Shown one piece after another: positions 42,452-51,529 of a stretch of 64,000 nt of DNA. The position numbers and the translations under genes were made by a program. How positions within the stretch are numbered: the first letter of the stretch is position 1; the number at the start of each line of letters is the position of its first letter. The notes under the pieces are model-generated. The model saw only the letters and a list, made by a program, of their open reading frames with translations. It did no database searches and was not told where the DNA came from. The stretch spans positions 22,462 to 86,461 of the forward strand of contig JAGBIL010000036.1 of the NCBI GenBank assembly GCA_017935025.1. The letters are read 5' to 3'. This stretch comes from Opitutales bacterium. GTDB taxonomy: Bacteria; Verrucomicrobiota; Verrucomicrobiia; Opitutales; UBA953.

Positions 42452-43795
42452 ATGAGCGATACGATTATCGATTCCGTTCTGAAAACCGTCGTTGCGCGCG
42501 ACCCGAACCAGCCGGAATTTCATCAGGCAGTTGAAGAAGTGCTTCACAGCCTCCGCGGATTTCTCGCAGAGAATCCGAAATACGCTAAGGCGGGACTTCT
42601 TGAGCGCATTGTCGAACCCGAACGCATGATTATGTTCCGCGTGCCGTGGGTGGACGACGCAGGAAACGTCCGCGTGAACCGCGGTTTCCGCATCCAGATG
42701 AACAGCGCGATCGGTCCGTACAAGGGAGGCATCCGCTTCCACCCGTCCGTGAATTTGAGCATTCTCAAATTTCTCGCGTTTGAACAGGTCTTTAAAAACT
42801 CCCTCACGACGCTCCCGATGGGCGGCGGCAAGGGCGGTTCGGACTTCGATCCGAAGGGCAAGAGCGACGGCGAAGTGATGCGTTTCTGTCAGTCTTTTAT
42901 GGCGGAACTTTTCCGCCACATCGGCGCGAACGAAGACGTTCCCGCAGGCGATATCGGCGTCGGCGCACGCGAAGTCGGCTACCTCTTCGGTATGTACAAA
43001 AAACTTACGAAGCAGTTTGAAGGCGTTCTTACCGGCAAGCCGCTTGCTTACGGCGGTTCCCTGATTCGCCCGGAAGCGACGGGTTACGGCACGGTTTACT
43101 TTGCGCGCGAAATGCTCGCAACGCGCAACGATTCGTTTGAAGGGAAAAAAGTCGCCATTTCCGGCTCCGGAAACGTCGCCCAATATGCGGCGGAAAAATG
43201 CCTCCAGCTCGGCGCGAAGGTGCTTACGCTTTCCGACTCCAACGGCACGATTGTAGCCAAGGATGGCATTACGAAGGAACAGCTCGCGTGGATTATGGAG
43301 CTGAAAAACGTGACGCGCGGCCGCATCAAGGAAGCTGCGACGAAGTTCGGTTTTGATTATCTCGAAGGTCAGCGCCCGTGGTCGGTCAAGTGCGATATCG
43401 CGCTCCCGTGCGCAACGCAGAACGAACTCAACGGCGACGAGTCCAAGATGCTTCTCGCGAATGGAGTGATGTGCGTCGCGGAAGGTGCGAATATGCCGTC
43501 CACTCCGGAAGCGATTGAAGCGTTCCAGAGCGCGGGCATTCTCTACGCTCCGGGCAAAGCCTCGAACGCAGGCGGCGTTGCGACCTCCGGTCTCGAAATG
43601 TCGCAAAACTCGCTGCGCCTCTCGTGGACGCGTGAAGAAGTTGATGCTCGCCTGCTCCAGATTATGAAGAGCATTCACGAGTCCTGCGTGAAATACGGTA
43701 AGAATGCCGACGGCTCGATCAACTACGTTAAGGGCGCAAACGTTGCCGGTTTCGTCAAGGTTGCCGATGCGATGCTTTCGCAGGGCGTTTGCTAA
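42452..43795 (+). CDS. gdhA: NADP-specific glutamate dehydrogenase
   Basis: Reductive amination of 2-oxoglutarate to glutamate, the main ammonia-assimilating reaction in many gut bacteria. The 447 residues match the hexameric E. coli-type enzyme. Signatures: FRVPWVDDAGNVRVNRGFRIQMNSAIGPYKG, LPMGGGKGGSDFDPKG (catalytic Lys region), VPAGDIGVGAREVGYLFG, SGSGNVAQYAAEKCLQLGAK (nucleotide fold) and the SNAGGVATSGLEMSQNS end block. It contains only one exact GCGGGAAC-type word. It is followed by a period-7 array and then a terminator built from two inverted words. Confidence 0.95.
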   Translation: MSDTIIDSVLKTVVARDPNQPEFHQAVEEVLHSLRGFLAENPKYAKAGLLERIVEPERMIMFRVPWVDDAGNVRVNRGFRIQMNSAIGPYKGGIRFHPSVNLSILKFLAFEQVFKNSLTTLPMGGGKGGSDFDPKGKSDGEVMRFCQSFMAELFRHIGANEDVPAGDIGVGAREVGYLFGMYKKLTKQFEGVLTGKPLAYGGSLIRPEATGYGTVYFAREMLATRNDSFEGKKVAISGSGNVAQYAAEKCLQLGAKVLTLSDSNGTIVAKDGITKEQLAWIMELKNVTRGRIKEAATKFGFDYLEGQRPWSVKCDIALPCATQNELNGDESKMLLANGVMCVAEGANMPSTPEAIEAFQSAGILYAPGKASNAGGVATSGLEMSQNSLRLSWTREEVDARLLQIMKSIHESCVKYGKNADGSINYVKGANVAGFVKVADAMLSQGVC

Positions 43796-43800
43796 ACGGA

Positions 43801-43831
43801 AGATTAGAGCTTAGGGCTTAAAGCTTAAAGA
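43801..43831. repeat. Period-7 array after gdhA
   Basis: Four to five heptamers: AGATTAG, AGCTTAG, GGCTTAA, AGCTTAA, then a degraded unit. Lies between the gdhA stop and its terminator. Confidence 0.75.
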
Positions 43832-43855
43832 GACTTTTAAGTCCTAAAAAAAAAG

Positions 43856-43896
43856 CAAAGGCGTTCCCGCGAGTTTACGGGAACGCCTTTGTTTTT
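43856..43896. terminator. Terminator formed by an inverted pair of the repeated word (after gdhA)
   Basis: Perfect 14-bp arms CAAAGGCGTTCCCG (43856-43869) and CGGGAACGCCTTTG (43878-43891), 8-base loop, T run on the right and A run on the left, so it can act in both directions. Both arms contain the extended word. Confidence 0.9.
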
Positions 43897-43901
43897 AGGG
43901 A

Positions 43902-44000
43902 GACAGGTGAATCGTGACAAGTGGCAGGTGTCGTGTTTAGTTTTTGCTTTCGGCAAAAACCTTAGGACGGAACTGTCAACGATCCGTTATCAATGATTCA
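43902..44000. repeat. Composite repeat: period-7 array, hairpin, period-7 array
   Basis: Left heptamers ACAGGTG/AATCGTG/ACAAGTG/GCAGGTG/TCGTG (from 43902), then the hairpin GTTTTTGC-TTTCG-GCAAAAAC (43940-43960), then right heptamers of TCAACGA/TCCGTTA/TCAATGA/TTCACTA type up to the stop of the GT2 gene, which falls in the array. Confidence 0.75.
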
Positions 44001-45284
44001 CTAACTTTTGATGTCCGAAAGCCGTTTTGCCTGATTGTGCGCGATCGGCTTCCATTCCACTTTTTTGAAAATCGCCGTGATGGCGATCGGCAAATACGTG
44101 AGCATGAAAATCGGGAACGTAAACGTGTAGAAAATTTTCTTAAATCCGCCGCAGTGAATTTTTTTCCATTGCGTTGCCGTCGTGATGGCGCCGATAACCC
44201 AAAGCGTGGCGTAAATTCCTGCAAACGTAAAGACGAGGCTCATCAGGATTTTGTTGATTTCCCAGCCGAAAATAAGTCCGGCAACGGTTCCGATTGTGCA
44301 ATTAATCAGCGTGAGAATACTCAGCACGAGCGCCGGCATAATCGTCATTGTCATGTCGTAGCACGAGGCGAATTTTTCGGAGAAAATATTTTTGAGCAAA
44401 TCGTTCCCGTACTTGCCCCAAACCTGAATGTAGCCTTTTGCCCAGCGCAGACGCTGACGCCACGACTGCGCAAAGGTGACGGGTTGCTCGTCGTAGAGTT
44501 CCGCGTCTTTCGCGTAGCCGATTTTCCGTCCGCGAACGACATTGTAAACCGTGAACTCAATGTCTTCCGTGAGCAGGAAGAATTTCCAGCCTCCGACTTC
44601 GCGCATAATAGCCGACGCGAACGTGAAGCCCGTTCCCGAGACTGCGCAACTCGCGTTCATCAGCATCCGCGAGTGATTCAGATATTCGCTTTCGCGCAAA
44701 AACCAAAGTGCGTAGCCGGCGGTGATCCAGTTGTCTCCGTAGTTTTTGGAATTGCGGTAGCTGGTAATGACTTCGTAGCCGTCGGAAAAGGTTTTGTTGA
44801 CTTCTTCAAGGTAGCGCGGATCAAGGACGTTGTCCGCGTCAAAAATCGTGTACGCGTCAAAATGCGCATCGCCGTAATCGGCAACGATTTTTTTGTAGAG
44901 AAAATCCAGCGCGTATCCTTTGCCGACTTGTTCTTTGTTGAAACGCTCGTAAACGACGGCTCCGTTTTCGCGGGCGATTTCCGCCGTTTTATCCGTACAA
45001 TTATCCGCGATAACAAATACCGTGAAGTGTTCCCGCGCGTAGGTTTGTTTGTTCAGGCTTTCGAGCAAAAGCGGCAAAACCGTTTCTTCGTTGCGCGCGG
45101 AGATGAGTACGGCAAAACGGTGCGGCTCCGTTGCCTTGTGAGGTTTGTCTTTGAGAAAAAACGGAACGGCGATATAAAAAAACTGATACAAATAGCAGAC
45201 CAAAAACGTTGCGCTGAGCAACATATTAATGGTTACAAAGATTTCTCCGGAAGAGAGAAATTCAGACTGAATTTCCTGCGTCAT
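44001..45284 (-). CDS. Membrane GT2-family glycosyltransferase
   Basis: A 427-residue processive-type glycosyltransferase. One N-terminal transmembrane hairpin (about 18-42), then the GT-A domain: FAVLISARNEE, FVIADNCTDKT, FDADN (metal-binding DxD-like), a TED motif (FFLLTEDIEF, general base) and QRLRWAKG (the Q-x2-RW motif of processive GT2 enzymes), followed by four or so C-terminal transmembrane helices. It may make an exopolysaccharide or modify an envelope glycan. It is divergent from the giant autotransporter, sharing about 230 bases of control region that contain an inverted word pair. Confidence 0.88.
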   Translation of the reverse strand: MTQEIQSEFLSSGEIFVTINMLLSATFLVCYLYQFFYIAVPFFLKDKPHKATEPHRFAVLISARNEETVLPLLLESLNKQTYAREHFTVFVIADNCTDKTAEIARENGAVVYERFNKEQVGKGYALDFLYKKIVADYGDAHFDAYTIFDADNVLDPRYLEEVNKTFSDGYEVITSYRNSKNYGDNWITAGYALWFLRESEYLNHSRMLMNASCAVSGTGFTFASAIMREVGGWKFFLLTEDIEFTVYNVVRGRKIGYAKDAELYDEQPVTFAQSWRQRLRWAKGYIQVWGKYGNDLLKNIFSEKFASCYDMTMTIMPALVLSILTLINCTIGTVAGLIFGWEINKILMSLVFTFAGIYATLWVIGAITTATQWKKIHCGGFKKIFYTFTFPIFMLTYLPIAITAIFKKVEWKPIAHNQAKRLSDIKS

Positions 45285-45307
45285 AGTTTGAAATGAAAGA
45301 AAAACAG

Positions 45308-45326
45308 ACGGGAACGCTGTTCCCGT
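45308..45326. repeat. Inverted word pair in the GT2/autotransporter divergent region
   Basis: A perfect palindrome with 8-bp arms, ACGGGAAC-GCT-GTTCCCGT, 24 bases upstream of the GT2 start and about 185 before the autotransporter ATG. It has no T run, so it is unlikely to be a terminator. Confidence 0.8.
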
Positions 45327-45511
45327 GAGCTTTGCGATTATCCGCGTTTTTCCCGGGCGATGTCAATTTCACACTCCGCAAAAAAAACGAATTTGAGATT
45401 GTTTTCGCTTCACATGGTGCAACTTCGTTTTTCTCGTTTTTTTGGTTTCGCGCGTCGCACGGGAACGTTAGTATCTGCACCCTAATTCTTTGTTCCCGAA
45501 TTTTTATCGAT

Positions 45512-48500
45512 ATGAATTTTTTTGCAGTATCCCGAAACAAGCTTTCGCTGATGACCCTTTTCGCGGCGGGAACGCTGTCGGCAGTGCCCCTTGGCGGGGC
45601 GGAAATACTCGTGCGCGAGCAAATCTCCGTCGACTCCGAAGCCGCATTGCGCGCAGCACTTTCGGAAACGTATCAGCCCGACGGGACCACCGAAGAAAGC
45701 GACCGCAAATACCACAATAACGCGGACGTTACGCTCACAGGCGACATCACCGTTACGACCACGCGCACCGAGGAAATCAAGGATGCCGAGGGCAACGTTA
45801 CGGGAACGACGACTTTCGCGGGCAATGCCGTCAATGTCCTTGCCGACAACGTAAAAATTCTCGGCGGCGGGTTCACGATTGCTTCGAGCGCAATCGCGCT
45901 TGATGTCAGCGGTTCCGGAGACCTCTTTTTCCTCGACGGGGTGAAGCTGTCCGTCGAAAACATCAAGTTCGCGGGAACGGCCGACACGACGAAGAAAACC
46001 GGACGTGTTTTCACCACCGGAAATTCCCTGCAAACAAAAATCAACATCGGCGCGGGAACGGTTTTTGAAAACCGCCGCCTCGTCGCTGACGCGAAAACAA
46101 ATTACCGCGCCCAAGGTGGCGCAATTGTCTCGGCGAGTATTTCCGATGAAATTTCGCTCGCGAGTTCTGCGTCCGGCAACATCACTTTCAGCGGAAATCT
46201 CGTTCTCGGAAAAGAGATTTCCTCGACGAATTCGAGCGGCGAAACCGTAACGGAAAAACTCGATGCCGCAGGCGGTGCCGTTTTTGCGTCCGGGCTTTTT
46301 TCAGTTTCCGGCGCGGGAACGACGGCTTTTGAAAACAACGCTGCAATTTCCGAGACGGGAACGGCGTTCGGCGGCGCGGTTTTTATTGCTAATGCAACGT
46401 TGAACGGCGACGGCTCGCTCAACACCGGTTGGATTTATCCCGACAATGTTATTGATGAAACGGGAAAGAAAAAATTCGGTCTGCAGGTCTCCGAAACCGA
46501 TCTGACATTTTTCGGAAATTCCGCGCAGGGCGTAAATGCGCAGGGCGGCGCGCTCGCCGTTTCCGGCGGTTATTTCGACGCGGCGGGAGCGACAATTTCG
46601 TTTTCCCAAAATTCTGCGCGAAACACCGCCGTCGGCGGAAAAGTTTTCGGCGGTGCAATCCAGCTCGGCGGTGGCGCTAAAGTAACTTTTGACGCGGGAA
46701 CAACGCTTTCTTTCTCCCAAAATCGCGCCGAAGCCGGAGCCGCGCAAACAACCGTCGGAGGCGGTGCGCTCGCCGTTTCCGGCTCCATGCTTTCGCTCGC
46801 GGGAACGACGACGTTTTCCGCAAACAGCGCAACTTCCGCGTTCGGCGGTTCCGCAGTTTACGGTGGCGCGCTCTATGTTTCGGGAACGCTTGAAAGCGTG
46901 AAAAATCCCGACGGCACGACGACCGAAAAACACACGACCGATGTTTCGCTCGCGGGAACGCTGAATTTTTCTCAAAACACGGTTTCCGCTACCGCGCTTT
47001 CTTCCGAAAAAATCACGGGAACGGACGAGAATCAAAAAACCGAAATCATCGAATCCTCGGCTTCGGGCGGCGCAATCGCGCTCTTCGGCGGAAAAGTCGT
47101 TTCCGGCGAGAACCTGACTTCGATCGCGTTTTCCGGAAATTCCGTTTCCGGAAAAACTTTTGTTCAAGGCGGTGCACTCGCCTCGCTTTCGGATAAGACG
47201 GAGATGTCGCTAACGGCTTCCTCGGAGATTAAATTCGATGGAAATTCCGCAACGATTCTCGCACTCGAATCCGGCGAAGCGCAAACCGCCGGAGTCGTTC
47301 CCGTAGCTCAAGGCGGCGCGATTTACGTTTCTGCGGGAACGCTGAATTTGGGTTCCGCCGTAACGTTTTCCGGAAATTCCGCCGACGCTTCCGCGCAAGA
47401 CGATGCGCTCGCGCAGGGCGGCGCGATTTTCCAACAAGCGGGAAAGCTGACGCTCGGCGCAGCGAATTTTTCCGGAAATAAGGCGGTGGCGCGTATTGCG
47501 CAAGGCGGCGCGATTTACGCGGCGGGAGGAGAAATGAATTTTACCGATGCCAAGTTCTCGCTCCAAAATCAGGCGCTTGCGGGAACGGCAACTGCCGCGC
47601 CGGGAACGACTTTTGCACGCGGCGGTGCGATTTTTGCCGAAGGCTCCGCTGTTTTGAATTTTTCCGGTGCGACCGAATTTTCTTTGAACTCCGCTTACGC
47701 GCAATCCGCTACGGGCGCGGACGCGAGCGGCAAACGCTCCGGCGCGGCGGGCGGCGCAATTTATTCGGAAGGAACGCTGAAATTTGACGAAGTTTCTTTC
47801 ATCAACGGCTCCGCGGTTGTTTCCGGCGATGCGAGCGGCGCGGCATTCGGCGGCGCGGTTTACGTCTCGGGCGGGAAATTTTCGGCAAACACGTTCACGG
47901 CGCGCGAGGTTTATGCGGCGGCGCTCGGCGATGCTCACGGCGGGGCGGTTTACACGGATATTGCCGGGATTTTTGATGTTTCCGGAGATCTTACCGTGAG
48001 CGGAAGCGCTGCTCGCGGGGTTTCCGGGACGGACCCGAAAAATGCTTCCGGTGGCGCAATTTATGCGGCGGGAACGGTGCGCGTCGGCGGGAATTTTTCG
48101 GCGACGGGAAATTCCGTTTCGGGCGAAAAGGCTTCGGGCGGCGCAGTCGCCGTTGCTTCCGGAAGTGTCGTCGTTTCCGGGGCGGGAGCGCATGAAATTT
48201 CGTCAAACAAAGTAGCGTCTTCCGCAGGAGACGCGCTTGGCGGAGCAATTTCCGTCAACGGCGGAACATTCCGCCAAACGGCGGGAACGCTAAACCTTTC
48301 CGGCAACTCGGTGGTTGCGACGGGCGGAAATGCGCTCGGCGGCGCGATTTATATGCGCGGCGGAAACGTAACGCTCACGAATGCAACTCTTTCCGGCAAC
48401 TCCGCAACGGGCGGAAACGCGCTCGGCGGCGCAATTTACATGGATTCGAGTCGCGCGGGAACGCTGAAACTATCCGGAGAAACGACGCTTTCCGGCAACA

Positions 48501-51436
48501 CGGCAGGCGGTGTGAGCGACGGAATTTACGTTGGCGCGGGAACGGGGGCAGTCGAAATTATTTTTGAAACGAACGCGACTCTTACGGAAAACGAAGACGG
48601 AAGCGTTACGCGTTCGAACATAGAGACCGCGACGATTTCCGACAAAATCGCGGCGGACGGCGCAACGGTTTCGCTCACGAAGTCGGGCGCAGGCGATTTG
48701 ACGCTCGGCGAAATTTCTGCGCTCAACGATGCGAAAATTTCGATGCATTTTAACGGCGGCGTTTCGACGCTCGGCGGAGAAGTCGCTTCTCTCGAAAAAC
48801 TCTCCGTCGCAAGCGGCGCAGAAGTTTCGCTGGAAAAAACGCTCGGCGGCTACAAATCGGCGGAAATCGCGGGGACGGTCAATGTCGGGAGCGGCGCTAC
48901 GTGGACGTTTGCAAGCGGCGCGGAAACCAAACTTTCCGGTACGCTTTCGTTTGACGGCGCGTCGGCGGTAATTTCCGGCACGTCCGCAATTTCCGGCACG
49001 GGAACGTTTTCCGTGAAAAACGCGACGACGTTTAAATTTGCGGACACAAGCGCGAATCTTTCCGCGCAAACGCTTACCGTCGGCGCGGGAACGCTTACGC
49101 TCGACGGCGCGGGAACGCTCAATGTTTCGGAAAAACTGATTTTCACGGAAACGGGCGCGGAAATCGCACTCAACGGTGCGACGCTCGGCATCGTCGAAGT
49201 CGCGCGCACGGCGAAAGACGATCTTTTTTCCGCAAAAATTTCCGGCACGGGAACGCTCGTCCTTTATACGGAGGCAAATGCCGAAAATCCGCCGAAAAAC
49301 TTTGATTTTTCCGAGTTTTCGGAAAAAGTGAAAGATGAGACAACGGGCGAAGAAACGACAACTGTTTATAAGGGCGCGTTTGAAATCGGAAGCGGAATTT
49401 CCGTTAAGGCGGGCGTTTCCGTCGGCAACGGCGTTTCTGTCAAACTTTCTCAAAGCTCGTTGGTCGCGGGTTCGAAAAATGTCCTGCTCAACGGCGGAAC
49501 TTTGCTCACGGACGCAGGGGCGACCTTGGAATTGGAATCTCTCACCATTTCCGGGGATGCGGGTTCGACTCTCGGCATCTCCGGAGAAAACCAGATCTTC
49601 AAAATGGTAGAATCCGAAACGGGCAAAACCGACGAAAACGGAAGCCCGATTCCGGAGACGAAAGCGCTTTCCCTCACGGGCAAACTCGACATTACGGAGA
49701 CGACGAAATTTGTCGGAGCAGTCGTGCTCGGGAGCTCGGGCGAGCTTTCCGGCGCGGGAACACTCGAAGGTGATGTTTCCGGCAAGGGAACGGTTGCGTT
49801 GGCGGAAATCGTCGGCAATTTAAAGGTGGCAAACGGAAATGCAATGACGGTTGCCGAGTCGGTCGCCGTTACCGGAAATGTCGAAGTCTATTCCGACCGC
49901 ACGACGGGAACGACGGCGAACGCACAGTTGCGCCTCGCGCAGGGCGCTTCGCTCAGCGCGGCGAATTTCAACAATTTCGGCGTGGTTTCCGCAGAATCTG
50001 CGACGCTTTCCGGAAATTTCGTCAACGCGGGAACGCTTTCCGTTGCGAAAGATTCCACGCTGGTTTTTGCCGCCGGAACGACATTTTCCAACGGTTATTC
50101 CGATGCGACGGAAAACCTTGCGGGAACGATCGACCTTTCCGCCGCGAACAGCGCAATTGACTTTTCCGCTATCGCCGACGAAAGCAATATCGAGCTCAAA
50201 AACGGCGTTGTCCGCATCAATTCCGTGAATCTGCAAAAGGGCGAAGCGCTTCCGATTCTCGGCATCGGCGACAAAACGATTTTTGACGGTCTCAAAATCG
50301 AAGACATCAACAGCTACTCGCTTGAAAACCGCTTCGTTTGGGACGCTTCGGCGGGCGAGCTGATTTTCCTCGGGCTCAACGGCGAACGCTTCTGCGGCAC
50401 GCTCTACGGCGATTTGCAGCGCGAATCCATCAACGCAACTTACGATTTTATGCGCGCTGCGCAGTTTCGTAACGGCACGCGAATCCTCACGCCGGAGATC
50501 TACGGCGCGTACAAGTTGCAGTCGCCGTATATGCGCGGCTACATCGAAAAAGTGCGCCAGCGCGGCGGCGAAGTTTCCGCACAGCTCGAAGCAAAGCGCA
50601 AACGCGAATTGGAAATGGCGGAAAAACTCAATTCCCGCTTGGTCAATTTCTGGGCGCAGGCGGATTTCTCCGACGGCAAACAGCGTTCCCGCAAAGGTTT
50701 TGACGGCTACGATTCAACGCGCATGAACATCTTGGTCGGCGCGTCCGTGCCGCTGAAAAACTGGGAACTCGGGCTCGCGCTCTCCGGCGGCGACGAAAAT
50801 TACGAAATGAATTCTGCGGGAACGCACCATGAAGTGGACACGACGGCGATCGGGCTCACAGGATACGCGCAGTACAAAAACGACTGGTTCGATTGTATGT
50901 TCGGCGCGGCGGGAATGATGACTTCCTCCGACACCGATCGCGGCGAATATTCCGGCGATTTCAACGGCTGGCGCGCAGGTGCGATGACGGAGCTCGGCGT
51001 AACGTTGCGGGCACAGAGCTGGTTCGCGCTCCGCACGTTTGTCGGACTTTCGGCGGCGTACGCACATTCCGGTGCCTTCAGCGAAAGCGGAGGCGAGGGC
51101 GCACTTTCCGTCGATTCCGACGGCGCGGCGAGCGTGCGCACGACCGTCGGGACTTCGGCGGCGTTCCTGCTCACCGATACGTTGCAACTGAAAGTTCACG
51201 CGGCGTGGCTGGCAGATTTCGGGAACGACACTTGCTCGCTCGACGCGTATATGCCTTCGACGCACACGGATTACGTGATCGATTCCCGCGAAAACGAATC
51301 TTCGTTGCTCGAAGCGGGTGCGACGCTGAATTGGGCGTTCAGCGAAAATATGGACGTATTCCTCGGCTACACGGGAACGATCGGCGCGGGCGAGCGCGTC
51401 AACGCCGCGTCTCTCGGTCTGAATTACTTTTTCTGA
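45512..51436 (+). CDS. Giant Pmp-like autotransporter
   Basis: A 1,974-residue type V secreted protein from the ATG at 45512; a longer frame from 45332 covers the promoter region and lacks a signal. Order: signal peptide (to about residue 33, ending PLGGAE); a passenger (about 40-1000) with more than twenty chlamydial Pmp-type repeats, GGAI/GGAV/GGAL followed by FSGNS or FSQNS (for example FFGNSAQGVNAQGGAL, FSGNKAVARIAQGGAI); a second beta-helical part (about 1000-1610) of AGTLTL-type strands; a Lys/Arg-rich linker; and a C-terminal beta-barrel (about 1700-1974, NFWAQADFSD ... LGLNYFF) ending in Phe. Probably a surface adhesin. About twenty exact GCGGGAAC words occur, nearly all in sense frame as Ala-Gly-Thr. 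A terminator follows. Confidence 0.92.
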   Translation: MNFFAVSRNKLSLMTLFAAGTLSAVPLGGAEILVREQISVDSEAALRAALSETYQPDGTTEESDRKYHNNADVTLTGDITVTTTRTEEIKDAEGNVTGTTTFAGNAVNVLADNVKILGGGFTIASSAIALDVSGSGDLFFLDGVKLSVENIKFAGTADTTKKTGRVFTTGNSLQTKINIGAGTVFENRRLVADAKTNYRAQGGAIVSASISDEISLASSASGNITFSGNLVLGKEISSTNSSGETVTEKLDAAGGAVFASGLFSVSGAGTTAFENNAAISETGTAFGGAVFIANATLNGDGSLNTGWIYPDNVIDETGKKKFGLQVSETDLTFFGNSAQGVNAQGGALAVSGGYFDAAGATISFSQNSARNTAVGGKVFGGAIQLGGGAKVTFDAGTTLSFSQNRAEAGAAQTTVGGGALAVSGSMLSLAGTTTFSANSATSAFGGSAVYGGALYVSGTLESVKNPDGTTTEKHTTDVSLAGTLNFSQNTVSATALSSEKITGTDENQKTEIIESSASGGAIALFGGKVVSGENLTSIAFSGNSVSGKTFVQGGALASLSDKTEMSLTASSEIKFDGNSATILALESGEAQTAGVVPVAQGGAIYVSAGTLNLGSAVTFSGNSADASAQDDALAQGGAIFQQAGKLTLGAANFSGNKAVARIAQGGAIYAAGGEMNFTDAKFSLQNQALAGTATAAPGTTFARGGAIFAEGSAVLNFSGATEFSLNSAYAQSATGADASGKRSGAAGGAIYSEGTLKFDEVSFINGSAVVSGDASGAAFGGAVYVSGGKFSANTFTAREVYAAALGDAHGGAVYTDIAGIFDVSGDLTVSGSAARGVSGTDPKNASGGAIYAAGTVRVGGNFSATGNSVSGEKASGGAVAVASGSVVVSGAGAHEISSNKVASSAGDALGGAISVNGGTFRQTAGTLNLSGNSVVATGGNALGGAIYMRGGNVTLTNATLSGNSATGGNALGGAIYMDSSRAGTLKLSGETTLSGNTAGGVSDGIYVGAGTGAVEIIFETNATLTENEDGSVTRSNIETATISDKIAADGATVSLTKSGAGDLTLGEISALNDAKISMHFNGGVSTLGGEVASLEKLSVASGAEVSLEKTLGGYKSAEIAGTVNVGSGATWTFASGAETKLSGTLSFDGASAVISGTSAISGTGTFSVKNATTFKFADTSANLSAQTLTVGAGTLTLDGAGTLNVSEKLIFTETGAEIALNGATLGIVEVARTAKDDLFSAKISGTGTLVLYTEANAENPPKNFDFSEFSEKVKDETTGEETTTVYKGAFEIGSGISVKAGVSVGNGVSVKLSQSSLVAGSKNVLLNGGTLLTDAGATLELESLTISGDAGSTLGISGENQIFKMVESETGKTDENGSPIPETKALSLTGKLDITETTKFVGAVVLGSSGELSGAGTLEGDVSGKGTVALAEIVGNLKVANGNAMTVAESVAVTGNVEVYSDRTTGTTANAQLRLAQGASLSAANFNNFGVVSAESATLSGNFVNAGTLSVAKDSTLVFAAGTTFSNGYSDATENLAGTIDLSAANSAIDFSAIADESNIELKNGVVRINSVNLQKGEALPILGIGDKTIFDGLKIEDINSYSLENRFVWDASAGELIFLGLNGERFCGTLYGDLQRESINATYDFMRAAQFRNGTRILTPEIYGAYKLQSPYMRGYIEKVRQRGGEVSAQLEAKRKRELEMAEKLNSRLVNFWAQADFSDGKQRSRKGFDGYDSTRMNILVGASVPLKNWELGLALSGGDENYEMNSAGTHHEVDTTAIGLTGYAQYKNDWFDCMFGAAGMMTSSDTDRGEYSGDFNGWRAGAMTELGVTLRAQSWFALRTFVGLSAAYAHSGAFSESGGEGALSVDSDGAASVRTTVGTSAAFLLTDTLQLKVHAAWLADFGNDTCSLDAYMPSTHTDYVIDSRENESSLLEAGATLNWAFSENMDVFLGYTGTIGAGERVNAASLGLNYFF

Positions 51437-51441
51437 TCGAA

Positions 51442-51488
51442 AAATTGCGCGGGAAACGGTAAAAAATCGCCTCGCGCAATTTCTTTTT
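51442..51488 (+). terminator. Intrinsic terminator after the autotransporter
   Basis: 10-bp arms AAATTGCGCG (51442-51451) and CGCGCAATTT (51473-51482) with a 21-base loop, then CTTTTT. Confidence 0.65.
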
Positions 51489-51529
51489 CCTCCTGATTTT
51501 TTACTTTTCCCCAAAATTATAACCTCAAA

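Noticed and set aside
43944..45296. 450-codon plus-strand open frame
   Set aside because: Antisense to the GT2 gene, which has DxD, TED and QxxRW motifs.
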